Below are positions 34,373-42,253 of a stretch of DNA of 50,268 nt, one piece after another (the stretch's first letter is position 1; every line of letters begins with the position of its first letter). The stretch comes from Alsobacter sp040380755 (GTDB taxonomy: Bacteria; Pseudomonadota; Alphaproteobacteria; Rhizobiales; Beijerinckiaceae). The position numbers were made by a program, and so were the translations under genes. The notes beneath the pieces were generated by a model. The model was not told where the DNA came from. It did no database searches and saw only the letters and a list, made by a program, of their open reading frames with translations. The stretch lies in NCBI GenBank assembly GCA_040380755.1, contig JBEIIL010000006.1, forward strand, positions 1 to 50,268. The letters run 5' to 3'.

Positions 34373-35089
34373 CTAGTCCGCCAGAAGGCGGTAGCCGATG
34401 CCGCGCACGGTCTGCAGGTGCACCGGGTTGGCGGGGTCATCCTCGATCTTGCGGCGCAGGCGGTTGATCTGCACGTCGACCGTGCGCTCGTTCGACACGT
34501 CGCTGCCACCGGCCAGCGCCTCGCGTGGCACGGTCTCGCCGGGCCGTACGGCAAGAACCGCCAGGATCTCGCGCTCCCGCTCGGTGATGCGCACCGGCTC
34601 GTCGTCGCGGCGCAGCTCGCCCCGGTCGGGACGGAACGTGAATGGACCGAACCGCACTGTCTCGGTCGGCGCCGGCGGTGGCGCATCGGCGGAGGCACGG
34701 CGCAGGACATTGCCGAGCCGCAGCACCAGCTCACGTGGTTCAAACGGCTTCGGCAGATAGTCGTCGGCGCCGATTTCCAGTCCGCGGACCCGGTCGCCGG
34801 CATTCGCCCGGGCCGTCAGCATCACGATCGGCACGCGCGATCCGGTGCGGATCCAGCCCGCCAGCTCGAAGCCGTTCTCGCCCGGCATCATCACGTCGAG
34901 GACAAAACCGTCGAATACCATGCTGGCAATGCGCGCCCGGGCCTCCACCGCATCCTTCGCGGTGGTGATCCGGTAGCCATGCTCGGCGAGGAAGCGCGAC
35001 AGCAGATCCCGCAGACGGCGGTCATCATCGACAACCAGCAGATGCGGGGCATCGTCGGCCGGCACCGGCGTGGGTCGGGCGGCGTTCAT
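34373..35089 (-). CDS. Response regulator, OmpR/PetR-like
   Basis: A 238-residue two-domain regulator. The receiver domain has the acidic pocket DDD at 21-23, phospho-acceptor D65 in FVLDVMMPGENG, T92, and K114 in GADDYLPKPFEPREL. The C-terminal winged helix ends SNERTVDVQINRLRRKIEDD, then LQTVRGIGYRLLAD, the OmpR/PhoB pattern. Its ATG overlaps the MarR stop by 4 bases (ATGA), and the kinase follows after 3 bases. A MarR gene fused into an operon with an OmpR-type regulator recalls petP-petR of Rhodobacter capsulatus, here extended by a kinase gene. Targets are unknown. Confidence 0.94.
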   Translation of the reverse strand: MNAARPTPVPADDAPHLLVVDDDRRLRDLLSRFLAEHGYRITTAKDAVEARARIASMVFDGFVLDVMMPGENGFELAGWIRTGSRVPIVMLTARANAGDRVRGLEIGADDYLPKPFEPRELVLRLGNVLRRASADAPPPAPTETVRFGPFTFRPDRGELRRDDEPVRITEREREILAVLAVRPGETVPREALAGGSDVSNERTVDVQINRLRRKIEDDPANPVHLQTVRGIGYRLLAD

Positions 35090-35622
35090 GATGACGGCTG
35101 CCCCGACGGCCCTGCCATCGGATCCGGGCGGTCGGCAGGATCGATCATGGCGCGCAGGAACTGGCCCGCCGCCTGGGCGACGGCCGGGCCGCTCTCGGCA
35201 ATAGCGCGCGTGATCCTGTCAGTCTGCAGGCGGGCGAGGTCCAGCGCCAGCGCCTCCCCCCGCACGGTCGGGAACAGCAGCCGCTGGCGGCGGTCCGTCA
35301 GCCCGGCGCGCTGCTCGACATAGCCTTTCTCGATCAGCTCCTTGAGCACCCGGTTCAGGCTCTGCTTGGTGATCTTGAGGATGTCCAGCAACGCCGCGAT
35401 GGTCAGGCCCGGATTGCGGTGGACGAAATGCAGCACCCGGTGGTGCGCGCGGCCGAATCCATACTGTTCGAGGATCCGGTCAGGATCGCCGACAAAGTCC
35501 CGGTAGGCGAAGAACAGCAGTTCGATCAGCTCGAACTGCGGGCCTGGCGTCAGCGGCGGCGAGGACGGTTCGGCGACGCGGGGGTCCATCAGGCTCTGCA
35601 TCAATTCCGCCTGCACCGTCAT
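35086..35622 (-). CDS. MarR-family transcriptional regulator, PetP-like
   Basis: A 178-residue regulator with a winged helix. FELIELLFFAYRDFVGDPDR and LEQYGFGRAHHRVLHFVHRN precede the recognition region PGLTIAALLDILKITKQSLN, and the wing is RAGLTDRRQRLLFPT. The DRRQR segment is the usual MarR wing motif. It is first in the operon with the OmpR-type regulator and kinase (overlap ATGA) and is divergent from ilvE. The predicted transcript start lies about 12 bases before the ATG and there is no clear ribosome site, so the mRNA leader would be very short. Confidence 0.9.
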   Translation of the reverse strand: MTVQAELMQSLMDPRVAEPSSPPLTPGPQFELIELLFFAYRDFVGDPDRILEQYGFGRAHHRVLHFVHRNPGLTIAALLDILKITKQSLNRVLKELIEKGYVEQRAGLTDRRQRLLFPTVRGEALALDLARLQTDRITRAIAESGPAVAQAAGQFLRAMIDPADRPDPMAGPSGQPSS

Positions 35623-35636
35623 TTACGTCAGCGTTA

Positions 35637-35669
35637 TTGACATATTTCAGGTTGATTGTTACTCGTCAA
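35637..35669. promoter_or_regulatory. Overlapping face-to-face promoters of the MarR operon and ilvE
   Basis: Plus strand: a perfect TTGACA at 35637-35642, 17 bases, then TACTCG at 35660-35665, pointing to ilvE. Minus strand: TTGACG at 35669-35664, 17 bases, then AATATG at 35646-35641, pointing to the MarR gene. Each -35 box overlaps or abuts the other promoter's -10 box, so both cannot be occupied at once. The TTGAC...GTCAA arms themselves form an inverted repeat. Confidence 0.6.
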
Positions 35670-35746
35670 GGCCTCGCGGAGAAAGGAAAGTACCGGCTGG
35701 CTTGCCTGGCCGAGTCAAGACCGCGACAGACCCAAGGAGATCAGCC

Positions 35747-36634
35747 ATGTCCGTCATCCCGTTCGACCGGCGCGAAGGCAGCATCTGGTTCAACGGCCAG
35801 CTTGTGCCGTGGGCCGATGCCCGCGTCCACGTCCTCACCCACGGCCTGCACTATGCGTCCTGCGTGTTCGAGGGTGAGCGAGCCTATGGTGGCCGGATCT
35901 TCAAGTCGACAGAGCATTCGGAGCGCTTCCTGCGATCGGCCGAGCTGCTCGACTTCACCATCCCCTATTCGGTTTCCGCGCTCGATGCAGCCAAGGCCGA
36001 GGTGGTCGCCGCGAATGGCTTTCAGAACTGCTACGTGCGCCCGGTCGCCTTCCGTGGCAGCGAGATGATGGCGGTCGCCGCCCAGCACGCCACCATCCAT
36101 GTCGCCATCGCGGTGTGGGACTGGCCGTCCATGTTCGATGTCGACCAGAAAATGAAAGGTATCCGGCTCGACATGGCCGACTACCGCCGCCCCGATCCCC
36201 AGACCGCGCCCTGCCACTCCAAGGCGGCGGGGCTCTACATGATCTGCACCATCTCCAAGCACCGGGCCGAGAAGAAGGGCTATGCGGACGCGCTGATGCT
36301 CGACTGGCAGGGCCGCGTAGCCGAATGCACCGGTGCCAACGTGTTCTTCGGCAAGGATGGCGCCCTGCACACGCCGATCGCCGACTGCTTCCTCGATGGC
36401 ATCACCCGCCGCACGGTCATCGACCTGGCCAAGCGCCGCGGCATCGAGGTGATCGAGCGCCGGATCATGCCCGAGGAGCTCGCTGGCTTCGATGAATGCT
36501 TCATCTGCGGCACCGGCGCCGAGGTCACGCCCGTGTCTGAGGCAGGCCCTTACCGCTTCGTGCCGGCGATGCTGTCGCGCACGCTGATGGAGGACTACAG
36601 CGCCGAGGTGCAGCCCAAGGCGCGCGCCGCCTGA
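35747..36634 (+). CDS. ilvE: Branched-chain amino acid aminotransferase
   Basis: A 295-residue fold-type IV PLP enzyme that transfers amino groups between Leu, Ile or Val and 2-oxoglutarate, the last step of their synthesis. WFNGQLVPWADARVHVLTHG, then LHYASCVFEGERAYGG opens the fold. K159 in APCHSKAAGLYMICTISKHR is the cofactor lysine, and the end RIMPEELAGFDECFICGTGA then EVTPVSEAG binds the phosphate. AAGGAG stands 8 bases before ATG 35747. The frame is open upstream to 35702 without a ribosome site. It is divergent from the MarR operon, with overlapping promoters. Confidence 0.95.
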   Translation: MSVIPFDRREGSIWFNGQLVPWADARVHVLTHGLHYASCVFEGERAYGGRIFKSTEHSERFLRSAELLDFTIPYSVSALDAAKAEVVAANGFQNCYVRPVAFRGSEMMAVAAQHATIHVAIAVWDWPSMFDVDQKMKGIRLDMADYRRPDPQTAPCHSKAAGLYMICTISKHRAEKKGYADALMLDWQGRVAECTGANVFFGKDGALHTPIADCFLDGITRRTVIDLAKRRGIEVIERRIMPEELAGFDECFICGTGAEVTPVSEAGPYRFVPAMLSRTLMEDYSAEVQPKARAA

Positions 36635-36648
36635 CGCTTCGCCGGGAC

Positions 36649-36679
36649 AGCGGGGTTCGGCCGGTCGGCCGCCCCCGTT
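36649..36679. terminator. Hairpin between convergent ilvE and moaE
   Basis: CGGGG (36651-36655) pairs with CCCCG (36673-36677), extended by A-T and G-T pairs. Inside it CGGCC (36658-36662) pairs with GGCCG (36667-36671), with TT opposite CC in between. It lies just after the ilvE stop and 9 bases before the moaE stop. There is no clear T-run, so it is a likely but weak bidirectional terminator. Confidence 0.4.
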
Positions 36680-36687
36680 GATCGGGC

Positions 36688-37152
36688 TCAGGGCGCCCAG
36701 CGGGCGGTCGCGGCGGCGTCTGCCTCCTTGGCGTCCACCCAGTCGCCGCTTGTGCCGTCAGGATGGTGCTCCTTCTTCCAGAAGGGCGCCCGGGTCTTCA
36801 TGAAGTCCATCAGAAACTCGGCCGCCGCAAAGGCCGCCGCCCGGTGGGGGGAGGCCGTCACCACGAGGACAATTGGCTCCCCCGGTGCGATCCGGCCGAA
36901 CCGGTGGATGGCGACCAGTCCCTGCAGTGGCCACCGCCGCGCCGCCTCGGACGCGACGCTGGTGATCTCTGCCTCGGCCATGCCGGGGTAGTGTTCAAGC
37001 TCCAGCGCCACAAGCCGGCCGCCCTCGGCCCGGCACAGACCCGTGAAGGTGACGACTGCACCGATGTCGAGACGACCGGCAGTGAGAGCCGCGGCCTCGG
37101 CGGCCGTGTCGAACGCGGCAGCCTGGACGCGGACCGTCATCGGCACCGTCAC
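36688..37152 (-). CDS. moaE: Molybdopterin synthase, catalytic subunit MoaE
   Basis: A 154-residue large subunit of molybdopterin synthase, which transfers sulfur from thiocarboxylated MoaD to precursor Z (cPMP) to make molybdopterin. Landmarks are GAVVTFTGLCRAEGG (about 31-45), LELEHYPGMAEAEITSVASE, VAIHRFGRIAPGEPIVLVVT, then SPHRAAAFAAAEFLMDFMKT and the active-site loop PFWKKEHHPDGTSGDWVDA with its conserved lysines. The GTG start at 37152 has AGGGGG 5 bases upstream, in the end of moaD; ATG 37140 is an alternative. One base separates it from the moaD stop. Confidence 0.95.
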   Translation of the reverse strand: MTVPMTVRVQAAAFDTAAEAAALTAGRLDIGAVVTFTGLCRAEGGRLVALELEHYPGMAEAEITSVASEAARRWPLQGLVAIHRFGRIAPGEPIVLVVTASPHRAAAFAAAEFLMDFMKTRAPFWKKEHHPDGTSGDWVDAKEADAAATARWAP

Positions 37153-37153
37153 G

Positions 37154-37405
37154 TCAGCCCCCTGTCATCGGCGGGAAAAACGCGATTTCCCGCGCGCCCG
37201 CAATGACGCTGTCGGGCTTCACATGCCTTTTGTCGATGGCGGCCCGGACGACGGCCGGATTCTCGAACGCATGGGCATATTCCTCACCCCGGCCGGCCAG
37301 CCAGGTCGCCAGGTCGGCAACCGTGGTCACGTCGGCGGGCACGTCAACGTCCTCGTCAGTCTTGCCGATCCGCTCGCGCACCCAGGCGAAATAGATGATC
37401 CGCAC
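37154..37405 (-). CDS. moaD: Molybdopterin synthase, sulfur-carrier subunit MoaD
   Basis: An 83-residue ubiquitin-fold protein. It begins MRIIYFAWVRERIGKTDEDV and ends in the required double glycine (AFFPPMTGG), whose C-terminus is adenylated and thiocarboxylated before giving sulfur to MoaE. The start is GTG 37405, 3 bases after the pgsA stop, and moaE follows with a 1-base gap. The order pgsA-moaD-moaE is common in alphaproteobacteria. Confidence 0.95.
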   Translation of the reverse strand: MRIIYFAWVRERIGKTDEDVDVPADVTTVADLATWLAGRGEEYAHAFENPAVVRAAIDKRHVKPDSVIAGAREIAFFPPMTGG

Positions 37406-37408
37406 CGG

Positions 37409-37990
37409 TCAGGCTCCGTGGTCGACGAGATGGTGGATGCCGGCCCGGAAATAGTCGTAGCCGGTGTAGAGGGTCAGCAGCGCCGCCACCCACAGCAGCC
37501 AGAGCCCGATCGTCAGGGTGCCGGGCAGCAGGTGCTCACCGGCGGGGCCGACGATCAGGAACCCGAGAGACACCAGCTGCAGAGTCGTCTTCCACTTGGC
37601 GACGGTAGAGACCGGCACGCTGACGCGCAACTCGGCCAGATATTCGCGCAACCCCGAGACCAGGATTTCCCGCGACAGGATGACGATAGCGGCCCAGATC
37701 GACCAGCTCTGGATCGTGCGGTCGGCCACCAGCATCAGCAGGCAGGCCGCCACCAGCAGCTTGTCGGCGATGGGATCGAGCATGCGTCCGAGTGTCGATT
37801 GCTGCTGCCAGGCCCGCGCCAGGTAGCCGTCGAAGAAATCGGTGATCGCGGCCGCAACGAATACGCCCAGCGCCACCCAGCGCATCCAGAACTCGTCGGG
37901 CCAGAACATGCAGCCGACAACGACGGGTACGGCTACGACGCGCCCATAGGTCAGCACATTCGGAAGATTGAACGGATTAGGCCGCTTCAT
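37409..37990 (-). CDS. pgsA: CDP-diacylglycerol--glycerol-3-phosphate 3-phosphatidyltransferase
   Basis: A 193-residue inner-membrane enzyme that makes phosphatidylglycerol phosphate, the first committed step to phosphatidylglycerol and cardiolipin. The start PFNLPNVLTYGRVVAVPVVV is typical. The CDP-alcohol signature DG-x2-AR-x8-G-x3-D-x3-D is complete in FDGYLARAWQQQSTLGRMLD then PIAD (about 54-77). About five hydrophobic helices follow. I chose ATG 37990 by homology of the N-terminus; the open frame continues to 38086. Phosphatidylglycerol is also the donor for Lgt, encoded 8 kb away. Confidence 0.95.
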   Translation of the reverse strand: MKRPNPFNLPNVLTYGRVVAVPVVVGCMFWPDEFWMRWVALGVFVAAAITDFFDGYLARAWQQQSTLGRMLDPIADKLLVAACLLMLVADRTIQSWSIWAAIVILSREILVSGLREYLAELRVSVPVSTVAKWKTTLQLVSLGFLIVGPAGEHLLPGTLTIGLWLLWVAALLTLYTGYDYFRAGIHHLVDHGA

Positions 37991-38095
37991 GCTGCTCGCC
38001 GGGATCATGCGGCGCCGAGGAAACATGCCGGGTGGGGGAGCGTCAACCGTCGAAACCGGATCTCTCGGACGCCACCCGTGTGCCATGGTCGCGCT

Positions 38096-40135
38096 TCAGC
38101 CGCCTGTGTCGTGAAAATGATCGTAGACGGCCTTGGCGGTCGCCATGTTGACGCCCGGCGTGCGCGCCAGGTCGTCGAGCGAGGCCCGCGCAATCGCCTT
38201 GGCAGTACCGAAATGCAAAAGCAGGGCGCGTTTGCGCGCCGGCCCGATGCCGGCGATCTCGTCCAGCGGGCTGCGGGTGAAGTCCTTGCGGCGTTTCGCC
38301 CGGTGCGTGCCGATGGCGAAGCGGTGGGCTTCGTCACGCAGGCGCTGGATGAAGTAAAGCGCCGGATCCCGAGGCGCCAACTTGAACGGTTCGCGGCCGG
38401 GCACGAAGAAGGTCTCACGTCCGGCATCCCGGTCCACGCCCTTGGCGACGCCGACCAGCGGCACGCCCTCGACCCCGACCTCCGCGAGGGCGACCCGCGC
38501 CGCCTCGAGCTGGCCGCGGCCGCCGTCGATCAGCACCAGGTCCGGCCAGGCCGGCATCGTCTCGCCGTCGCCCCCACCGGGCGCAAGGAGGCCATCGGGC
38601 CGCGGCGCTTCCTTAGCGAGCCGGCCAAATCGGCGACGCAGCACCTCGCGCATCATGCCCAAATCGTCGCCCGGCACGAGCTCCTCGGAGCTGATCGTGA
38701 ACGTGCGATAGTGGGTCTTGGAGAAGCCCTGCGCCCCGGCAACGATCATCGCGCCGACCGCGTTCGTCCCCATGATGTGGGAATTGTCATACACCTCGAC
38801 ACGGCGGGGCGGGTTGTCGAGGCCAAACGCCTGGGCAAGTGCCCCGAGCAGCTTCACCTGCGACGACGTGTCGGCAAGCCGCCGCCCCAGCGCCTCGCGG
38901 GCATTCGTCACCGCATGGTCCACGAGGTCGCGCTTCTCGCCGCGCCGCGGCACCGCGACCTCGACCTTGAATCCGGCCCTCGCCGTCAGTGCGCTGCCGA
39001 TCAGCGCCGCGTCGTCGACGTCGTGTGACAGCAGGACAAGCCGCGGGGCCGGCTTGTCGTCGTAGAACTGGGTGAGGAAGGCGCCCAGCACCTCCGCCGC
39101 GGGGATGCTGCGGTCGGCGCGCGGGAAATAGGCGCGGTTGCCCCAGTTCTGGAAATTGCGGAAAAAGAACACCTCGACGCAGAACTGTCCGGCCTCCTCG
39201 GCGAGGCCGAAGACATCCGCCTCCTCGACGCCCTGCGGATTGATGTCCTGGCTGGCCTGGATCGCCGAGAGCGCCGCGAGCCGGTCGCGGTAGCGCGCGG
39301 CCCGCTCGAACTCGAGCGCGTCCGAGGCCGACTGCATCTCGCCCGCAAGCGCCTTCTTCACGCCCTGGCTGCCGCCGCGCAGGAAGTCGCGAGCCTGCGC
39401 CGCGAGCCTTGCGTACTCCACGTGACCGACCTCGTCGGTACAGGGCGCTGCACAACGCTTGATCTGGTGCAGCAGGCAGGGCCGCGTCCTGTTCTCGTAG
39501 TAGCTGTCGGTGCAGCTGCGCAGCAGGAAGGCCCGCTGCAGCGCGTTGAGCGTGCGATTGACCGCCCACACCGAGGCGAACGGGCCGAAATAGTCGCCGG
39601 GCCGGTTGCGCGCGCCGCGGTGCTTGGTCAGCTGCGGCGACACGTGGTCGCCGGTGATCAGGATGTAGGGAAACGACTTGTCGTCGCGCAGCAGCACGTT
39701 GAAGCGCGGCTTCAGCTGCTTGATGAGGTTGGCCTCGAGCAGCAGCGCCTCGGTCTCGGTCTCGGTGGTCAGGAACTCCATCGCCGTCGTCTCGGCGACC
39801 ATCCGCGCGATGCGGTTCGAGTGGCCGACCCCGCGCGCATAGGAGGCGACGCGCTTCTTCAGGCTGCGGGCCTTTCCCACATAGAGCACGTCGCCTGCGG
39901 CATCGATCATCCGGTAGACGCCCGGCCCGTTGGGCAGCGTCTTCCAGACGGCGTGGATCACCGCCGCGCCGGCGGCCAGCCGCGCGCCGCCCGCCTCGAT
40001 GTCGAAGGCAAGATCGACCCCAGAGTCCGAATCCTCGGGCTCGTCGACCGCCGGCGCGGCGTCGTCCTCGCCGTCATCGAACGGCTCGGGTGGGGCGTCG
40101 TCCTGCGGGGGCAGCGATTGCGGCGGGCGGCTCAT
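38096..40135 (-). CDS. uvrC: Excinuclease ABC subunit C
   Basis: A 679-residue nuclease that makes the two incisions in nucleotide excision repair. A 60-residue acidic start precedes the GIY-YIG domain (PNGPGVYRMIDAAGDVLYVG, then KARSLKKRVASYA). The Cys-rich segment is RTRPCLLHQIKRCAAPC, the UvrB-binding UVR motif KKALAGEMQSASDALEFERA, the RNase H-like 3'-side core VEVYDNSHIMGTNAVGAMIV, and the C-terminal helix-hairpin-helix pair is at IAGIGPARKRALLLHF and LARTPGVNMATAKAV. I use ATG 40135; ATG 40144 is equally possible. Its partner uvrB is 22 kb away. No LexA-like box is visible in the divergent region before 40320. Confidence 0.96.
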   Translation of the reverse strand: MSRPPQSLPPQDDAPPEPFDDGEDDAAPAVDEPEDSDSGVDLAFDIEAGGARLAAGAAVIHAVWKTLPNGPGVYRMIDAAGDVLYVGKARSLKKRVASYARGVGHSNRIARMVAETTAMEFLTTETETEALLLEANLIKQLKPRFNVLLRDDKSFPYILITGDHVSPQLTKHRGARNRPGDYFGPFASVWAVNRTLNALQRAFLLRSCTDSYYENRTRPCLLHQIKRCAAPCTDEVGHVEYARLAAQARDFLRGGSQGVKKALAGEMQSASDALEFERAARYRDRLAALSAIQASQDINPQGVEEADVFGLAEEAGQFCVEVFFFRNFQNWGNRAYFPRADRSIPAAEVLGAFLTQFYDDKPAPRLVLLSHDVDDAALIGSALTARAGFKVEVAVPRRGEKRDLVDHAVTNAREALGRRLADTSSQVKLLGALAQAFGLDNPPRRVEVYDNSHIMGTNAVGAMIVAGAQGFSKTHYRTFTISSEELVPGDDLGMMREVLRRRFGRLAKEAPRPDGLLAPGGGDGETMPAWPDLVLIDGGRGQLEAARVALAEVGVEGVPLVGVAKGVDRDAGRETFFVPGREPFKLAPRDPALYFIQRLRDEAHRFAIGTHRAKRRKDFTRSPLDEIAGIGPARKRALLLHFGTAKAIARASLDDLARTPGVNMATAKAVYDHFHDTGG

Positions 40136-40319
40136 CGGCCTCATGTAGGACGGCACGGGCGAGCCGCAAAGCGGCAACCGGCCGCGCAGCAGTGATGCGC
40201 ACAGCATCGATCCTCCAAGACCGATCTCAGCCAATCCACCCTGCAGACCGGGACTGATCGGCGCGCGATGGACAGGCGGCGGACCCGACGGCACAGTGGC
40301 GCCGACACTGGAGACCGTC

Positions 40320-41471
40320 ATGGCCCTGCATTTCACCGACACCGAATTCGCGACCCGCCGCACCCGCCTGCTCGCCGCCATGGCCGAACGCCACCTCGAC
40401 GGCCTGCTGCTGTTCGCCCAGGAGAGCCATTTCTGGCTCACCGGCTACGACACGTTCGGCTTTTGCTTCTTCCAGTGCATCTATGTGGCCGCCGACGGCC
40501 GCATGGCGCTGCTGACCCGCTCGGCCGACCTGCGCCAGGCCCAGCACACCTCGACCCTGACCGACATCCGGATCTGGCGCGACGCCAGCGACGCCGACCC
40601 GACCCGCGAGGCCGCTGCCCTGGTGGCCGACCTCGGCGGCAAGGGTGCCCGCATCGGCGTCGAGTTCGACAGCTACGGGCTGACGCATTTCAACGGCCGC
40701 CGCCTCGAGGCGTCGCTCGCCGGGATCGCCAACATGGTCGATGCGTCGAACCTCGTGCCTCGACTGCGGGCAGTGAAGTCGGCCGAGGAGATCGCCTGCG
40801 TCCGTCGCGCTGCTGCACTGTCGGACGCCGCCGACACGGCGGCGCTCGGCGCCATCCGGGCCGGGGCCGACGAGGGCGAGGTCCTGGCCGCCCAGCACGC
40901 GGCCATCTTCGCCGCCGGCGGCGATTATCCCGGCAACGAGTTCATTGTCGGCTCGGGTCGCGACGCGCTGCTGTGCCGCTACAAGTCGGGGCGCCGGGCG
41001 CTCGATGCCGACGACCAGATCACGCTGGAGTTCGCCGGGGCCTGGCGGCACTACCACGCCGCCCTCATGCGCACCGTGGTCGTCGGCCGGCCGCGCCCGC
41101 TCCATATCGCCTATCACGCCGCGGCGCGCGAGGCGCTGCTGGCCTGCGAGGAGGCGCTGCGTCCGGGTCGCACGGCCGGTGAGGTCTTTGCCGCGCACCG
41201 CGCAGCATTCGACCGGCATGGCCTGTCCGAGCACCGCCTCAATGCATGCGGCTACTCGCTCGGCGCGAAGTTCACGCCGTCCTGGATGGATCCGCCGATG
41301 TTCTATGCCGACAACGCCTGGATCATCGAGCCCGGCATGGTGATGTTTGCCCACATGATCCTGATGGACTCGGCCAGCGAGACGGCGATGTGCCTGGGCC
41401 GAACCTACCTGGTGGGTCCGGTTGGTGCCGAAGCGCTGAACGGGGCCGATCTGGACCTGCAGGTGCGTTAG
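40320..41471 (+). CDS. M24-fold hydrolase, creatinase/ectoine-hydrolase (DoeA)-like
   Basis: A 383-residue two-domain pita-bread protein. The N-terminal creatinase domain has LLLFAQESHFWLTGYDTFGF. The catalytic domain has FIVGSGRDALLCRYKSGRRA, then LEFAGAWRHYHAALMRTVVV and IEPGMVMFAH. In metal-dependent Xaa-Pro peptidases the corresponding segment is D..GA....SD.TRT; here the two Asp are replaced (E/F and H/A). As in creatinase and ectoine hydrolase DoeA (which share RHYHA), the enzyme probably works without metal and hydrolyses a C-N bond of a small molecule. GGAG lies 7 bases before the ATG. No ectoine genes are visible nearby. Confidence 0.82.
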   Translation: MALHFTDTEFATRRTRLLAAMAERHLDGLLLFAQESHFWLTGYDTFGFCFFQCIYVAADGRMALLTRSADLRQAQHTSTLTDIRIWRDASDADPTREAAALVADLGGKGARIGVEFDSYGLTHFNGRRLEASLAGIANMVDASNLVPRLRAVKSAEEIACVRRAAALSDAADTAALGAIRAGADEGEVLAAQHAAIFAAGGDYPGNEFIVGSGRDALLCRYKSGRRALDADDQITLEFAGAWRHYHAALMRTVVVGRPRPLHIAYHAAAREALLACEEALRPGRTAGEVFAAHRAAFDRHGLSEHRLNACGYSLGAKFTPSWMDPPMFYADNAWIIEPGMVMFAHMILMDSASETAMCLGRTYLVGPVGAEALNGADLDLQVR

Positions 41472-41560
41472 CGCTAAGGCTGGGGGCTGCGCGCCAGTCC
41501 CTCGACCGGCACGCGGGGAGTCAGGTCGAGCCGCCATCAAGGCGGCCGGGAGGCGCACCG

Positions 41561-42091
41561 ATGACGAAGCTTTACCGCGGGCTCGCGCTCGCCGCGGCGG
41601 CACTGGCTCTGGTCGGGTGCCAGGGGGTCGGCGAAACCAGCCAGGCGCGCGTCGACGCGCCCGGCGTGCCTGTTGCACTGGACACGCTGGAGGGCGCGCC
41701 CGAGGGGCTGCGCGGCAAGGTCAGCGACGAAATCATCACCCAGGCGTCGGCGCGTCGCATCGAACTCGTCGCCAGCGGCGCCAAGCCGCGCTACCGGCTG
41801 AAGGGCTACCTGACTGCCTACTCAACCGACACCGGCGACACGGCGCTGGCCGTGGTGTGGGACGTGTTCGACAGCACCAAGCAGCGCGCCCAGCGGGTGA
41901 CGACCACCACCATCGCCAGTGGCCAGGCGAGCGATCCGTGGAGCCGAATCGGCGAAACGCAGATCTCCAAGACGACCTCGCAGAGCATGAACCAGGTGGC
42001 CGCCTTCCTGGCAGGTTCGCCCATCACCCCGGAGTCTCCGGCCCAGCGGGCCGCCGGCACGGTCGCGCTGGGCTTCGACGCGGCGGAATAG
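41561..42091 (+). CDS. Putative lipoprotein, unknown function
   Basis: A 176-residue protein with a lipoprotein signal: KLYRGLALAAAALALVGCQG, lipobox LVGC, lipidated Cys at about residue 20. The mature part shows SGAKPRYRLKGYLTAYSTDT, TALAVVWDVFDSTKQRAQRV and a Gln/Ser-rich end with AAFLAGSP. It is similar in pattern to small envelope lipoproteins of alphaproteobacteria that I cannot name. GGGAGG stands 7 bases before the ATG; a hairpin (GCCGCC/GGCGGC, 41530-41546) precedes it. Location in the periplasmic face of a membrane is inferred. Confidence 0.75.
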   Translation: MTKLYRGLALAAAALALVGCQGVGETSQARVDAPGVPVALDTLEGAPEGLRGKVSDEIITQASARRIELVASGAKPRYRLKGYLTAYSTDTGDTALAVVWDVFDSTKQRAQRVTTTTIASGQASDPWSRIGETQISKTTSQSMNQVAAFLAGSPITPESPAQRAAGTVALGFDAAE

Positions 42092-42253
42092 ACGCGCCCG
42101 ACGCTTTTCACGGCGATTGGCTGGTGATGGCGGCTGCGTCGTGCGGCAGTCATATTGTTCCCCCTGCACAGGGCTGATAGAGACCGGGCGGGGCTTGTGC
42201 GCTGCAGCAGTGCGGCGGGCGGCATGCCCTGCGGTGCAACGGGAGCGGACCCG

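Noticed and set aside
37043..39028. 661-codon plus-strand frame over moaE, moaD, pgsA and uvrC
   Set aside because: It is antisense to four conserved genes and its translation is low in family-like features.
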